Shown: positions 33,558-44,739 of the stretch, piece after piece
How the letters are laid out: each line of letters begins with the position of its first letter
Numbering within the stretch: position 1 is the first letter of the stretch
Translations under genes and position numbers: made by a program
From: Helianthus annuus
Lineage: Eukaryota; Streptophyta; Magnoliopsida; Asterales; Asteraceae
Reading direction: 5' to 3'
NCBI RefSeq assembly: GCF_002127325.2
Contig: NC_035435.2
Coordinates: forward strand, 107,894,382-107,958,381
Length of the DNA stretch: 64,000 bases
The notes under the pieces: model-generated
Databases searched by the model: none
Told to the model about the DNA's origin: nothing
The model's input: the letters and a program-made list of their open reading frames with translations, nothing else

Positions 33558-34018
33558 CGGCTTGGGGCTTGGGGTGGGGATTATTTGGGTTGATTTTGGT
33601 TAGTTTTGTAGGGATTTTTGGTTGAATTAGTATGGTAGATATTTTTGAAGTAAAAAATTTTTATGTGATATTTGCCGTTATGAATGGGAATTTGTTTTTG
33701 AATGATTGAATGTTGCCTTTTTTGAATTAAAATGTCGTTATTTTATTAAATTAACGTTGTTTTATAATTACGTCGTTACGTCGTTATTTTTACAGAAGGT
33801 GTATATAATAAGTTGAACGAGCGTTAAATAAAGCGAACACGTTAAATAAAATATACAGAAAGCATTAAACGTAAACAATCCAGAACCAACGTGATTTAAA
33901 TAAAAGATTAACTGCAATATATATATATATATCAGTTTGTACATACAATACACAACAAAAAGGTACAACTGAGTCAATAATAATACATAACAAAACACTA
34001 AACAAACAAACTAATGTA

Positions 34019-34275
34019 CTAATCCTCGTGCGGTGGGGACGGTGGGAGGGGAAGTGGAGGCAACGCAGCGAGCTCTCGTAGCTCAACGAGCGTCTGGACG
34101 ATCCAGTCAATGCGTGCACCCTGACGTCTGAGGCGCCGGTCGAAATCCCGAGCCACCTCACGCGCTACCGGAGGTAGGTCAGCGTAAACGTGCTGCGGGT
34201 ACTGTGGCGGCTCAGGAGCTGGCTGAACTGGTGGTACGTGAACCTCCTCGACAGGCTCCTCCTGCGCCGGATCAT

Positions 34276-34311
<36 letters not shown>

Positions 34312-35134
34312 GCTGAGGCTGACCCTCAGGCTGATCCTCAGGCTCATCGATGCCCAGAGCCTGTCGCTGAGCCCGTCGAGCCTCCCGCTGAACCTCAGGA
34401 GGGGCTAACACCCCAGGCCTCAGCTCGATAACAACCGGGATGACCTCCGGCAACACCTCTGGCTGCCAAATCAGCCCGTCAGCACCCCTGAACCGGAGCC
34501 CGACATCATAGGTACGGGTGATCTGCATAGCGGATACTGACGCGCGGCCCAACCTAGATGACGGGACCGGATCGGACAGCAGCGGATCTAGCTCGGGCAC
34601 GATCCCTAGCGATCGTGCAATGGCGGTGATAAACGAGCCAGTGTGAAGAAACCCGCGGAGCTGCCGATGGTATGCAGTAGCAAAGTAATCTGCCAGGCTG
34701 GCTGCTAGATCGCAGGGCTGGCCGCGTAGTAGGCAGTAAAGAAAGAAAAGGTCACTAAGGTTGACCTTCTCCTTGCTGGAACCTCGCGGCACGATAGTAG
34801 ACGCAATCACCTGGTGCAGGTAACCGAAATTTGAATAACTTTGATGACAACCGTAACTGTCGTTTGGATAACACTCCTGCTGTACAAAGCTATAGTCGCC
34901 ACCGTAACCGAAATTCGAATAACCTTGTTGTGCGTAAGGGTCCTCCACAGGGGTATTCAAATCCAGCTGCACCGTGTTATCACGATAACGAATGCCAGAT
35001 ACAACCTCTGTCTCCCTCAAGTTGGACGACACCGGTTTCTCAAACGAGTCAGAAATAGCGGTCCCCTCGTAAGAATCAGGAACAACCGACTCGTCAGAAT
35101 AATCACCGAAAAGATAGTTACTGAACCACGACAT
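34019..35134 (-). CDS. ATHILA ORF1-like protein, uncertain status
   Basis: An intact 371-residue ORF starts at an ATG (35134) and ends at 34019. The N-terminal 100 residues are acidic and Tyr/Gly/Ser-rich. A central block (NLSDLFFLYCLLRGQPCDLAA, then LADYFATAYHR) resembles the conserved core of the ATHILA ORF-1 family of plant Ty3 elements. The next part is Pro/Glu-rich with a QPQAQAQAQAQAQ repeat, and the end has a basic coiled segment (DFDRRLRRQGARIDWIVQTLVEL). It is GC-richer than its AT-rich surroundings and flanked on both sides by similar GC-rich palindromes (33394-33557; 35255-35415), so it may lie in its own mobile unit. I see no RT or LTR nearby. The cellular role is unknown. Confidence 0.55.
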
Positions 35135-35254
35135 CGTTTTTTCAAAAAAATTAACTAATAGAGCAAAGAAGATCGACAGAAAACAAGGCCCGAAAACTAT
35201 TCGAGTGATGAATCTGTTGTCTGGCTAGTGATTTAAAGCCAGAATTTGGGATCG

Positions 35255-35415
35255 AAGCGCCGCGCTATGGCCAAAGCGCGGCGCTTAGGGTTCACGGGGT
35301 GACTGAAACCTAGTCACCCTTTATGTCTGTCAGTCTGTCACTCAGTCAGTCATTCGAAACCTCGTATCACCTTTTGTCGCCCTAAGCGCCGCGCTATGGC
35401 CAAAGCGGAGCGCTT
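35255..35415. repeat. Pair of 32-bp GC-rich palindromes
   Basis: The units at 35255-35286 and 35384-35415 are hairpins beginning AAGCGCCGCGCTATGGCC. They are nearly the same as the hairpins inside the inverted repeat at 33394, but with CGC instead of CCC in the stem. Both stems keep pairing (compensatory changes) except one base in the second unit. Confidence 0.85.
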
Positions 35416-35593
35416 AGGGGTGTGAAAATTATTTTGGCGTGTGTGATTAGCATGATCCATGTGAAATCTTACTATTAGTATGATTTTCAACAATTACGTG
35501 CTTTCCGTTTTAAGCATGATGAAGATCTAACACTTACTTTCTAAATGAAATAAATTAGAAAGTAATGCAATAATGAGTCAATAACCAGCAACT

Positions 35594-35895
35594 GCCAATG
35601 ATCTCTACATCAAGTGGTGGAGGGCTTGCATTTTTATTGTGAGATGCAGGTTCGACTCCCACTTGGTGCAGAGTGAGACACTGGTGGGCAATGATAGGAG
35701 ACCCAGGGAAACCTGGGTTGGATCCTTGAGCCAAACGGGTTTTACCGGTAATTTCACCGTCGTGCCTACGGGCGGGTGGGTTACCGGGTTTTCCCCGGAA
35801 TTGGTGGTGGACTCGGGTTACTCTCGGAGTACTCCGTTTGTCCAGTGGGTGCCCCGAGAGTGCTCGGGATTGAGTTTGTTGGCCGTTCAAAAAAA
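35594..35895 (+). mobile_element. tRNA-derived SINE, 302 bp, with 13-bp target duplication
   Basis: Perfect flanking repeats ATAACCAGCAACT (35581-35593, 35896-35908) bound the element. The head is tRNA-like, with a B box GGTTCGACTCC (35649-35659) and an A-box-like CAAGTGGTGGAGGGC. The tail ends TTTGTTGGCCGTTC plus A-rich sequence. The intact duplication implies a fairly recent insertion. ORFs over it on either strand are chance. Confidence 0.92.
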
Positions 35896-36135
35896 ATAAC
35901 CAGCAACTAAAATTGAGATATATAAGGAAATATGAAAACATGTGATAATTTAAGATACTCAAATTTACTTTTATACCCTTTGTTAATAATATAAAGAAAA
36001 ATAAAATAAACTAAAATGAGTGGCTAAAACCAGTTCTGCAAGTTCTGAAAAAATATATGGTTCTGAAATGATCTTGACCCAACCAATATTTTATTAAATA
36101 AATATGATTTATAATTATTGTTTACTATATAAAAA

Positions 36136-36690
36136 CTAGTAAGATTACTTGTGCTACGCTGCGGGGTTTTGATCGATTTAGCTGAAAGAAATATGATCAA
36201 AAGAATATCTATACATATTTTACATCCACCGAAAACAGAAACGTAAACGCTATCTTTAATATAACTATAACGAAAATTTATGTCTAAACGTAAACCGGCT
36301 TGAATTTATACCGACACGTGCATAAAAATAGGCACGTATAAAATATTGTTTTTTAAGTTAAAGAATGGTACGACATGTTGCGGTGGTGTCAAAACGTAAA
36401 GTGACTCAAATTTATACGGTATAATGAAAACATATTATATTTGACTCGAGTTGTTTCCGAACAAAATTTACGTCAAAACGTAGATCAATTGAAAACGTAT
36501 GTAAAAATAAGCACGAAAACGTATTATATTTAACCTGATTCATTTCTGAAAAATATAAAATTTACGTTAAAACGTAGAACAACTTAAAACGTACACAATA
36601 ATAAGCATAAGAACATATTATACTTGATCAAACCATTTTCGGGAAAATAAGTCACGTCGAAACGTAAATCAACTTGAATTTATACCGACA
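36136..36690 (-). mobile_element. Helitron-like 3' end with subterminal repeats
   Basis: CTAG (36136-36139) preceded by A, then a short GC-rich imperfect hairpin (GTGCTACGCTGCGGGG), is a decayed minus-strand Helitron 3' end. The next 500 bp are diverged copies of a unit with AAACGTAGATCAACTTGAA and TATACCGACACGT. The 5' limit is unknown. Confidence 0.45.
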
Positions 36691-36969
36691 CGTATCTATA
36701 TATATATTAATAAATGAGATGATTTGGGCTATGTGCCCTTGAATGGTGGACCCATTTTGCTGATGTGGCATCCACGAAAAAGATGAAGGTAAACCACAAT
36801 GAGAAATAACCACTTTAATGGAGATTTATAGCTGGTTTAGTGAACCTTGATTTTGGGAGGGAAGTTGTGTAGTTCTAAATACACAAACGAAATTTGACAA
36901 TACACAAACCAAACACTTCATTTGGACACGGGATCCGAAAGTTTTTGGGTCGGATATATGGTTTTTCCT

Positions 36970-37310
36970 TCCGTATATAAAACTTATAACCCGGCTTCTC
37001 TAATCTTCATTCATACATATCCGCCTCCTAGGGTTTTATTCTTCCATCATAAGTTTCTGTTCTCCATCTCTAAATCGGCTCTCAACTATCTTCAACATCA
37101 AGGTTCGGCTCCTTAAAGATCTTCAGATCAAGGTTAGATCAACAATTATTTCGATTAACCATGATGATTTTATCATTCTTTAACATTCGATCTTCCTTTT
37201 AGTTGTTGATTTAATTGATCTTCATTCGTTCTGACATAGGGTTTCTTGATCTTCAATTGCTTTCCGGTTCTGATAGTTAAATGTCGTCGACACCAAGGTA
37301 CGAATCTGTT
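36970..37310 (+). pseudogene. Captured promoter/5' end of an unknown gene
   Basis: A TATATAAAAC box near 36975 is followed by a CT-rich leader with several TAGGGTTTT-type motifs, an ATG at 37281 (MSSTP) and a GT donor at about 37297. A possible second exon starts after an AG at 37534. The joined reading is short and soon stopped. I do not recognise the source gene. Confidence 0.4.
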
Positions 37311-37890
37311 ATTTATCTATTACTCAGATTTTAGGGTTCCTGTTGATGATTTGCAATATGAATTTAGGGTTTATGTGATTTTGATAATTGGGCATACGGG
37401 TTTGACTTGAATTTGGATTGTAAATAAGTTTATTGATCTTCAACAATTGAATTAGGGTTTTTTGCTAGTTAATTCTATTTTTTTTCAGTGTTCTTGATTG
37501 TTTGTGTGGAAAGTTTTATTTTTTTATCTTCCAGTATGTAGCAGGAAGCGGGTTGAAGATAACGCCATGGTCAGAAGTCATAAGTTACAAGAGTGGTGGC
37601 GCTGAGAGATGGTGGAAAAGATTTGAATTTGGTTTCAGAATGGATATATGTGTGCACTGCTAGAGTTGTTCGATCGATTTAGATATGTACAATTTACGTT
37701 TGATTGTTAGTGTTTTGTTTAGATCTATTATATCATTTGATCTGGTAGTTTCTCTGACAAGCTTCTGGTAACACAGTTTGATGTGTTAACCATGCCGAAG
37801 AATTCAATATATCGCTTCTTATTTAGTATATCATGACATCAGTCCTGTATTTAACTTAAAATTTATGAATAATTCTCTCTGTTTGTACAG

Positions 37891-38200
37891 CGGATATTCA
37901 TCGTTACGGGACCCACATTGCAACAGAGGTCTGGCCTTCACTAAGAAAGAGATAGATGCTCATTATTTAGGTGGTCTTCTTCTTCCGGTTGTTGTCAATC
38001 ACGATGTTCAGGTATTAATATTTTTTGTACTCATCTCATATTCTATTTACATAGCTTTTACAATTTAATATATGAATACATGGAGAATATTTTATATTTG
38101 TAATGCCCTCGATAACCATGTAAAAAAGATGATGCATAATATTCGTCAATATGAAATGCCACTACAAAGGTACCAAGCCAAAGCCATGATGGACCTTCAG
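37891..38200 (+). pseudogene. Two exons of NADP-malic enzyme
   Basis: Exon 37891-38011, bounded by AG and GT, encodes SGYSSLRDPHCNRGLAFTKKE and then AHYLGGLLLPVVV, the conserved N-terminal block of plant NADP-malic enzyme (oxidative decarboxylation of malate to pyruvate). Exon 38129-38200 encodes MHNIRQYEMPLQRYQAKAMMDLQ, the next block of the same enzyme, also followed by GT. The catalytic and NADP-binding parts are missing. Small changes (an extra residue in the YQAKAMMDLQ segment) also suggest decay. This is a gene fragment, not a working enzyme. Confidence 0.85.
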
Positions 38201-38599
38201 GTAAACTGTGCAACTTACATGGAAGTGGTAGTCCTAAACTATTTTTCTTATAATGGTCCAATTTGGGTTTCGATTATCTCAAACGGGTCAAATAAAGAGC
38301 GAGGCTTTTTTTATTTCTCGATCTTTAATGCTCTAAACCTAACTTTCTTTCATGATTCACGTTTAATTTATGTTTAATCATAGTTTACTTCCTGTTGTCT
38401 GTAATCTGATTAGATTTTGATTCTGCTTGAGTGAATTTGTGTGGAGGGTTACTGATAATGAATTGAATATGATGTTTTAATGAAGTGAAAGTTCTAAAAC
38501 TTCGATTAAATTCTTCTTTTGGCAGATTGTACTTTGGGGTGATGAGATCAAAATAAGTATACATTATGATGCTCATTTATGTTATTTATATCTAATTTT

Positions 38600-39115
38600 C
38601 ATATTTTTGACAGATGAAAATGGATTCAAAACACATACCATGAGGCTTGGAGCTGGTACTATTGTTTTCTACTTGCTACTCTACACAAGGTGGAAAAAGG
38701 TTGCTAATTTATCTATACACTAAATATGACCAATTTCTCATCACATTTACATTAGATACATTTCCTTATAAACGGCAATATTGACCCACTTTGATACTAA
38801 TCGAAAAATGATATCAAGCATCTTCAGGTTTGAATCCTATATTAGTACTGTACCACTGCTTCATTAGGGATAAGAGAAGTGGAAAAAGCATTTAGTGAAG
38901 TACTATGTTTATTTTTAGAAGCTATATGATGTTCTTATGTTAGATTGATATTGGATTGCTACTATTTGAATCTGTTTCAGCTAATATTCTTATAGTTTAA
39001 CCATTTTTTGGCTATTCGTTTTATAATGATACGGGTGCAGCAATTCGTGGACTTCCGCTTTTCAGCAAGGATACATTAGAACATATTCCTAAGATTGTTG
39101 ACATTCTTGCATAAC
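38600..39115 (+). pseudogene. Possible captured exons, source unknown
   Basis: After a CAG at 38612-38614 an open stretch reads DENGFKTHTMRLGAGTIVFYLLLYTRWKK (membrane-like middle). At 39040-39110, after GGGTGCAG, a second stretch reads AIRGLPLFSKDTLEHIPKIV before a stop. Both have exon-like composition and splice-like borders, but I cannot name their genes. Confidence 0.3.
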
Positions 39116-40045
39116 TTCTGATAGCTGGTAAAAATGTTTTACTTTTTTTTATTTTGCTTTATGATAGATGTTGTATGGCATGCATGTGCACACACATATA
39201 TACATACATATTCAGACACACACATACACACGCATTTCTTGATAGTTGGTATCAAACAAGAAGACTTAAATTCATGAAAAGTCAAGGATGGGCACACAAA
39301 ATGATTTTTTTATAGTTTTCATTTCAGTTATTCCAGTTCCCACCATTGTATAAGTTTTGGTGGCCTTGATTTTCCAATGAAAATAATCTTAAAAAAAGAA
39401 GATTTCTCATTATGATGCCCAAATCCCATTTTGTTTTGCCTTTTCTCTCATAAACAATAGCAGCCCTTCTTCGTCCCTCTACATCAATATTCTTCTCCAA
39501 TCAATTCACGAAAATATGTGTTCTTGATCTTTATGAAAACAAGGAGGGCCTTAAATTACTAAAGATTCACTTACTTATGTATGGATCAATTCGATTTTTT
39601 TAATCTCTAATATGTAAACGGTTAAAATGTGAAAGATCGAGTCTTTCGTACTTCAAGTCCACCTTTGCCGTTACACATTGGTAAGTATATATCACATGTT
39701 TGCGATTATTTATTAATCTTTTTAACTTTTTTTTTCATGTTTTTGTTCAGTAATTTTTTTAAATTCGTCGATTTTGTAGAAAAGTTTGATTTAGTAACAT
39801 TGTTGTTGTGTTGTTATTTACTTGATTGTTTTTGTATGAAATGCATATATAGGATAGGTACTCTTTTTATCTTCAGGAGAATATAAATATAATATTCATA
39901 TCTTTGATTTGATTTGATTGTAGACTCATGGCCTAAGAAAGCTATTGGAGTGTCTTACAGGTTCATCATTTCTTTTCATTTAATACATCATGGAATTAAG
40001 AGACTTGTAATTGTTCAACTTATTACCTTTGTTTGCTTTTGGCAG

Positions 40046-40099
40046 GCCTTTGTATCTGTAGGGAAGCAAGAAGGGATTAAAGGCTATTGGAAGGGTTAA
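40046..40099 (+). pseudogene. Exon fragment of a mitochondrial carrier family gene
   Basis: After a TTTGGCAG acceptor the sequence reads AFVSVGKQEGIKGYWKG and stops. This matches the repeated matrix-loop signature (EG..G.WKG) of mitochondrial/plastid substrate carriers. An earlier exon-like piece is at 39923-39960. Too little remains to name the carrier. Confidence 0.55.
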
Positions 40100-41282
40100 T
40101 CTATTTCAGGTACCTTTCTTTATTTAGTTCATAACATTACACATATTCAGTTTTACAAGGGAATGTTTTATAATCGGTTCAAATTATCATGTTTTATTTT
40201 TTTAAATTTCACATTGGTTTTTATAGATGGTGGAGGTATAATGGCATGACCGATTTTCTCTTGATTAAGATAATTTGGGTCCTATTTACTTGATACAAAT
40301 AGAAAACGAAGACGGAACCCACAAAATACATTGTGAATACAACTGATATGAATGAGTGGCATATTATGAGTTATATCCATGAACGTTATCGTCCATTAAA
40401 TTTTTTTGTTGGTGAAATGAAATAAAAGAATAATTAGTGATTACCTCTGTTAGAGTCAGTTTTAATTATCAATTTTATTGCTTTGAGAGGATGGGATAAC
40501 TTAATTTTTCCTATTTTGAAGAATATGATAGTTTTAATACCTGAGGCTATTGAGATGTTCGTTGCGTGTGGATGTGAGACGAACACCAGTGACGGTGTCG
40601 AAATACTCACCAGTCTTCCACATGACTTCTACAAGTAGGTACACAAGTTTTTTTATGGTAGTTCTCAGGTATTGACATATCATCATTTTATTGGAATTAA
40701 ACACTATTTAGTTGTCACTCCATATTTTTAATATTCTGATATTTAGTGGCAAGTTTTTGGTCAAATATTAATTCCATACTTCTATTGTTGTGAGTCTGAA
40801 TAAGAAAGACCCGTGTGACCACAAACAAGAGGATCACATAGAAACCCTCCTTGATCAGGTACATTTTGCAAGCACATTATAGTTATGGACTGTGGGCAAG
40901 ATTCATGGGTTAGGTAACGGGTCAAACCAGGTATGCGTTGAACGGGGTCATCATTAGTATGGGCCGAAACACTCAAGTTTGACCTTTAACTATGTTTTGT
41001 TTTCATTTTCATAACCAATTAGGGCGTAAATTGTGACTATAAAACAATAGTATTGGGCTGAATGGGTCAAACTTGATACGTGGAACAATTTCTATTGTGG
41101 GCAAGATAGGTGAATTCCATGTCAAAATAAGTTTGGGTTGAATTGGGTTACCATGAGTATAGGTCGAATTGGCCAGTATGACCCTTCAACCATGTTTTCT
41201 TTTTATATTTTTATAAATATATAAGGCTTAAATTGTGACTACAAAAACAATATAGTTACAAAAATAGGGTTGCTAAAAAAAC

Positions 41283-41456
41283 AAGCTAAAGAAGCAACTG
41301 GTTCTACAAGAAGAAGGTGGTCAGCTAAAACCGAAAAGATTCTCCGTTTCGATCACACCAGAGGGGATTGAAAAAGATCTGTTTGCCATGAGTGGTAAAA
41401 GGCCCTCAGGTCCAACAAGAAGAGAACCAAGAAGATGCAGAATGATGTTGATATAA
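41283..41456 (+). pseudogene. DUF1639 protein fragment
   Basis: The 58-codon reading KPKRFSVSITPEGIEKDLFAM, then SGKRPSGPTRREPR, matches the conserved core of plant DUF1639 proteins (F-S-[IV]-[SA]-L/I-T..EIE.D...[ML][TS]G.RP). A further piece after an AG at about 41541 (TCATTCCTGGGAGTTGACT) resembles the family's PGLWL end but is out of frame. The function of the family is unknown. Confidence 0.65.
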
Positions 41457-42626
41457 AGAAAATACTGTGTGTATTCAGTTTATAGATTAATTTATACATC
41501 ATTATGTTGTCGCTAATGTACTTCATGGTACTACTTTTGCAGGTTCTCATTCCTGGGAGTTGACTCTTTGGAGGTCATATGGCACGTTTTTAAACATTAT
41601 TAGTTCAATAATAATTGCTTGCTAAAACTAAATTGAAGCTGAAATAACATTTTATTTATTAGTTCTGATATAGATCCGACCATAGTGGTTTCTGCATTGT
41701 AGTTCCAAGTATTTTTGCATGAAATTTTGGTCTGTCCTTCATATGACGAAATTAAAAGAGAATATTGTTGTGATTCCATTTGACTCTTTTCACTATTGGG
41801 TATATAATATAGAGTCTATGCATATCATCGAAATTAGATATTTGATTTCTACTTTGTCTTCATAGCAAGTCCCTTTTATTCTAGAAAATTAATTGATTAG
41901 ATGGTAAAAAGCTATTGTTGAGGGCATAAATAATGAACAAATCCCACGGCAAGTAACAATTTAATTGCGATCCACATTCTTTACAAGCATGTTGTATCAT
42001 TTAGTTAAAAAATAATCAAAAAATCTCACGGCAAGTAACAATTTTGTAATCATGTATACAACATACTAAAGTAATATTATTGATGATTTACGGACAATAT
42101 GTGGTTTTTGTGCCACATAATGATTAATGGACAAAACATGCCACAAAATTATCAAATTTGAACAAAAGTTAACTTTCAACCAGATTGTGACTTAAAAAAC
42201 AATGTTACCCTTAATTTGGCCATTTTGACCCTTTCCTTTTTTTTTTACTTTTATAAGTATATAAGTATTAGTTACAAAAAATAGGGTTATTATAACATAC
42301 CTCAAAAACTATACACCATGTATGAAAGAAAAAACTTAATTATATACTTTGATATATGCTTTCTATGTTCTTTCATGTAACGTTTCTTCCATGTGTAGAT
42401 AGAATTTATTAATAATTTATGACATGTATTATGCATGCCATTGTCATGGGTTAATATTAACTCTATTAATTGTTTAGTACTTCTATATACTACAATGTGG
42501 TTACCATTATTTTTCATTAATTACAATATTCACTATTTTTGTTTTCATAATTTATTTTATTTTATATGGTGTTGGACAAAATAGTTATTAACGTGCTTTG
42601 ATTGAAACTATGGTAGTATTTTTTTC

Positions 42627-43187
42627 AGATGGTTGTGTCATCAAAAGGATCACTTGCCTACGGGTACAAATCCGGCAAGACGAAGTGTTAGTATTGGGTC
42701 TATTATGTGCAGCTTTTGTGGAGCATATGAGGAGTCTGCAGAACATCTTTTAGTATCGTGTGGGATGACGCAAACTATATGGGATTTTATTAATACTTGG
42801 TACATGCTTTATGGCTTCTTTTTCTTTGAATTCGAGGACCAGTTGAAGATTTATAAGCAAGCGAGGGGCTCTGTGAAGTGGAGAAAGGTTGTCTACTCTA
42901 TTATTCTAGGGTCGTGTGGTGCATTTGGCGAAGTCAAAATAATATTATCTTCAACCGTAAACAACCTCAGGTGGAGAGTTTAAAGTAGGAAATTAGAGTT
43001 TTGGCGTACCTATGGGTGAACATCAGTCAAAATCCGTTGGTCTATCATGGGAAAATTGGCAAAATTTCGTGTTAATTTTTTTGGGTTTATGATGTAGTTT
43101 GTTGTCTGGTTGTTTTTTGATGTGGATTAGCACAATGCTAATCTGTTTTTTTAATAAAATTTGATTTGTTGGCTGTTTAAAAAAGGA
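42627..43187 (+). pseudogene. L1-type LINE 3' end (zf-RVT domain and tail)
   Basis: The frame 42633-42983 contains the zinc-binding domain found after LINE reverse transcriptases: MCSFCGAYEESAEHLLVSCG, then TQTIWDFINTWY. A frameshift near 42910 shifts the following WRK/NRK region. The 3' UTR ends AATAAAATTTGATTTGTTGG, then CTGTTT and A6. The element is 5'-truncated at about 42627, as is usual for LINEs. Its tail closely resembles that of the SINE at 35594. Confidence 0.82.
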
Positions 43188-43189
43188 AA

Positions 43190-44050
43190 TATATCTCAAT
43201 TATCTTCTTTTAATGTGTTTAAAAGTTTTGTTGTGGAAAGTTTGATGTGGAAAGTTTTTGTTATGTTTTTACTTAGGTCATGTGTGGCTTCATGTACAAT
43301 TGTGTTAAATACTTGGGTTAAGTAGCATTGGGTCAGGTTTGGTAATCAGGTTTCGGTTAAAAACGGTAAAACATAAGTGCCTTTATTTCTTTGGGATTAT
43401 GGTAAAAAAAGTGGTTTGGCTCAACTCATTTCTTCATAAGTGCTTTGGCTTAATCAGTACCGTATCGCATAGCATAGAGGTGCACATGTAAAGAAAAGGA
43501 AGGAGGCGCCCCATGGAAAAAAGTGTTATTTTACGACAAATAACGTTTGAAAACATGTCTTCTAATTTCAACATTGGTACCGCATAGTATTGACACCAAA
43601 TTTTAACTTATTTATTTAAACACTTAATAACGTTTGAAAACATGTCTTTTAATTTATTTAATGTCATAATTAGATTATAAATTGATTTTTCCTGCCCGGA
43701 AAGTTCCCGGGTTATAAAGATTCACAACTACATGGTATATTTTTATTAATTAATATATATAGGTGTATATTTATTTTTTAGATATAAAAATTCACAACCC
43801 GGGAGTATTCCCGGGTTATAACCTAGTATAAATATAAACAAAAAGAATATTTTTTTTCTTTTTCGTTAAAATTCATATGGCAACCAATTCAAGAAAATGG
43901 TTAGCATAGCGGGTTGTCTTAGGGTGTCTTACAAAAAAAAAAGATTTTTTTTTTAACTTTTATCATAAATTTTTTTATCTTTTGCAATTTAACCTAACAA
44001 AATTTGATTTTTTATCTTTAACCTAAAACTTTTCATTATTTACAATTTAA
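43190..44050. other. Helitron terminal region and spacer
   Basis: This contains the right end of the chimeric Helitron and, after 43826, T-rich sequence with AACCTAACAAAATTT repeats. No gene is supported. Confidence 0.4.
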
Positions 44051-44312
44051 CCTCACAACTCTTTTACTTTCAACTTTGGCCTCATATACTTTTCATCTTC
44101 ACAAATGCAACGTGCGTGTGTAATTCAACGTTTCTTTGTGAGTTAACACAATGCAACGTGCGTGTGTAATTCAACGTTTTTTAAGTTTCGTTTTAAACTT
44201 TGCGAGTTAACACGACGTAACATGTGTGTGTAGTTCAATGTTTTATGTCTGTTTTTTTCGTTTGATAGGTTCGTCACAACAATGGGTCATGGATCGACTT
44301 AGTTATTCTTTT

Positions 44313-44644
44313 GAGTTAATTACACAGATGGACCCTGTGGGTACTAACTTTTTTTAACAGGTTTAGGTTAATTAAGAGATATAATAAAAAGATGAAAAAT
44401 AAAAAAATAGATTTGTAAAATTGATTTAAACTTAAATAAAATTAGGTGTTAGTACCCAAAGGTGTTACATTGATAAAATTAAAAAAAAATGGAAGGGTAT
44501 TTTAGTCATTATATTGATAATTTTGGTGTTAGTACCAAAGGTGTTACAAAATTGAAACTAATAAACCTAAACCTGTTAAAAAAACGTTAGTAACCAAAGG
44601 TGAAACTGACTATAAACCACAGGGTCCATCTGTGTAATTAACTC
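44313..44644. mobile_element. Mutator-like MITE, 332 bp
   Basis: The terminal inverted repeats GAGTTAATTACACAGATGGA and its near-perfect complement are flanked by a perfect 9-bp duplication TATTCTTTT (44304-44312, 44645-44653), as for Mutator-type elements. Non-coding. A diverged relative (GAGTTAATTGTGGGATTAG...) may lie at 24602-25495. Confidence 0.9.
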
Positions 44645-44739
44645 TATTCTTTTCTATGTTACACATTTCAGTCTAGTTTCTTCGCATTAACATGCTGCAA
44701 CTTCAGTGTTGGTGGTCGTTGACGGTGGTATGGCATTGG

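Larger units (their letters stand above)
36695..43826 (+). mobile_element. Chimeric Helitron, 7.1 kb, with captured exons
   Basis: The left end TCTATATATATATTAATAAA follows an A. The right end has the hairpin CCCGGGAGTATTCCCGGG (43798-43815), TTATAACC and CTAG (43823-43826), followed by T: A/TC...CTAG/T as in Helitrons. A near copy of the terminal hairpin lies 100 bp inside (43695-43711). Between the ends are exon-intron fragments of unrelated genes, all on the plus strand (malic enzyme, mitochondrial carrier, DUF1639, unknown exons), with promoter-like sequence at 36.97-37.1 kb and a LINE 3' end. No Rep/helicase is encoded. Confidence 0.65.

Noticed and set aside
34190..34431. Plus-strand ORFs of Leu/Arg/Ser or Pro/Glu repeats
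   Set aside because: They are other readings of the GAGCCT repeat encoding the Gln-Ala stretch on the minus strand.
35594..35680. tRNA gene (A and B boxes)
   Set aside because: No acceptor stem pairing; a 300-bp body, A-rich tail and 13-bp target duplication show a SINE.
35555..35962. 135-codon minus-strand ORF
   Set aside because: It spans the SINE and both target duplications, so it is chance.
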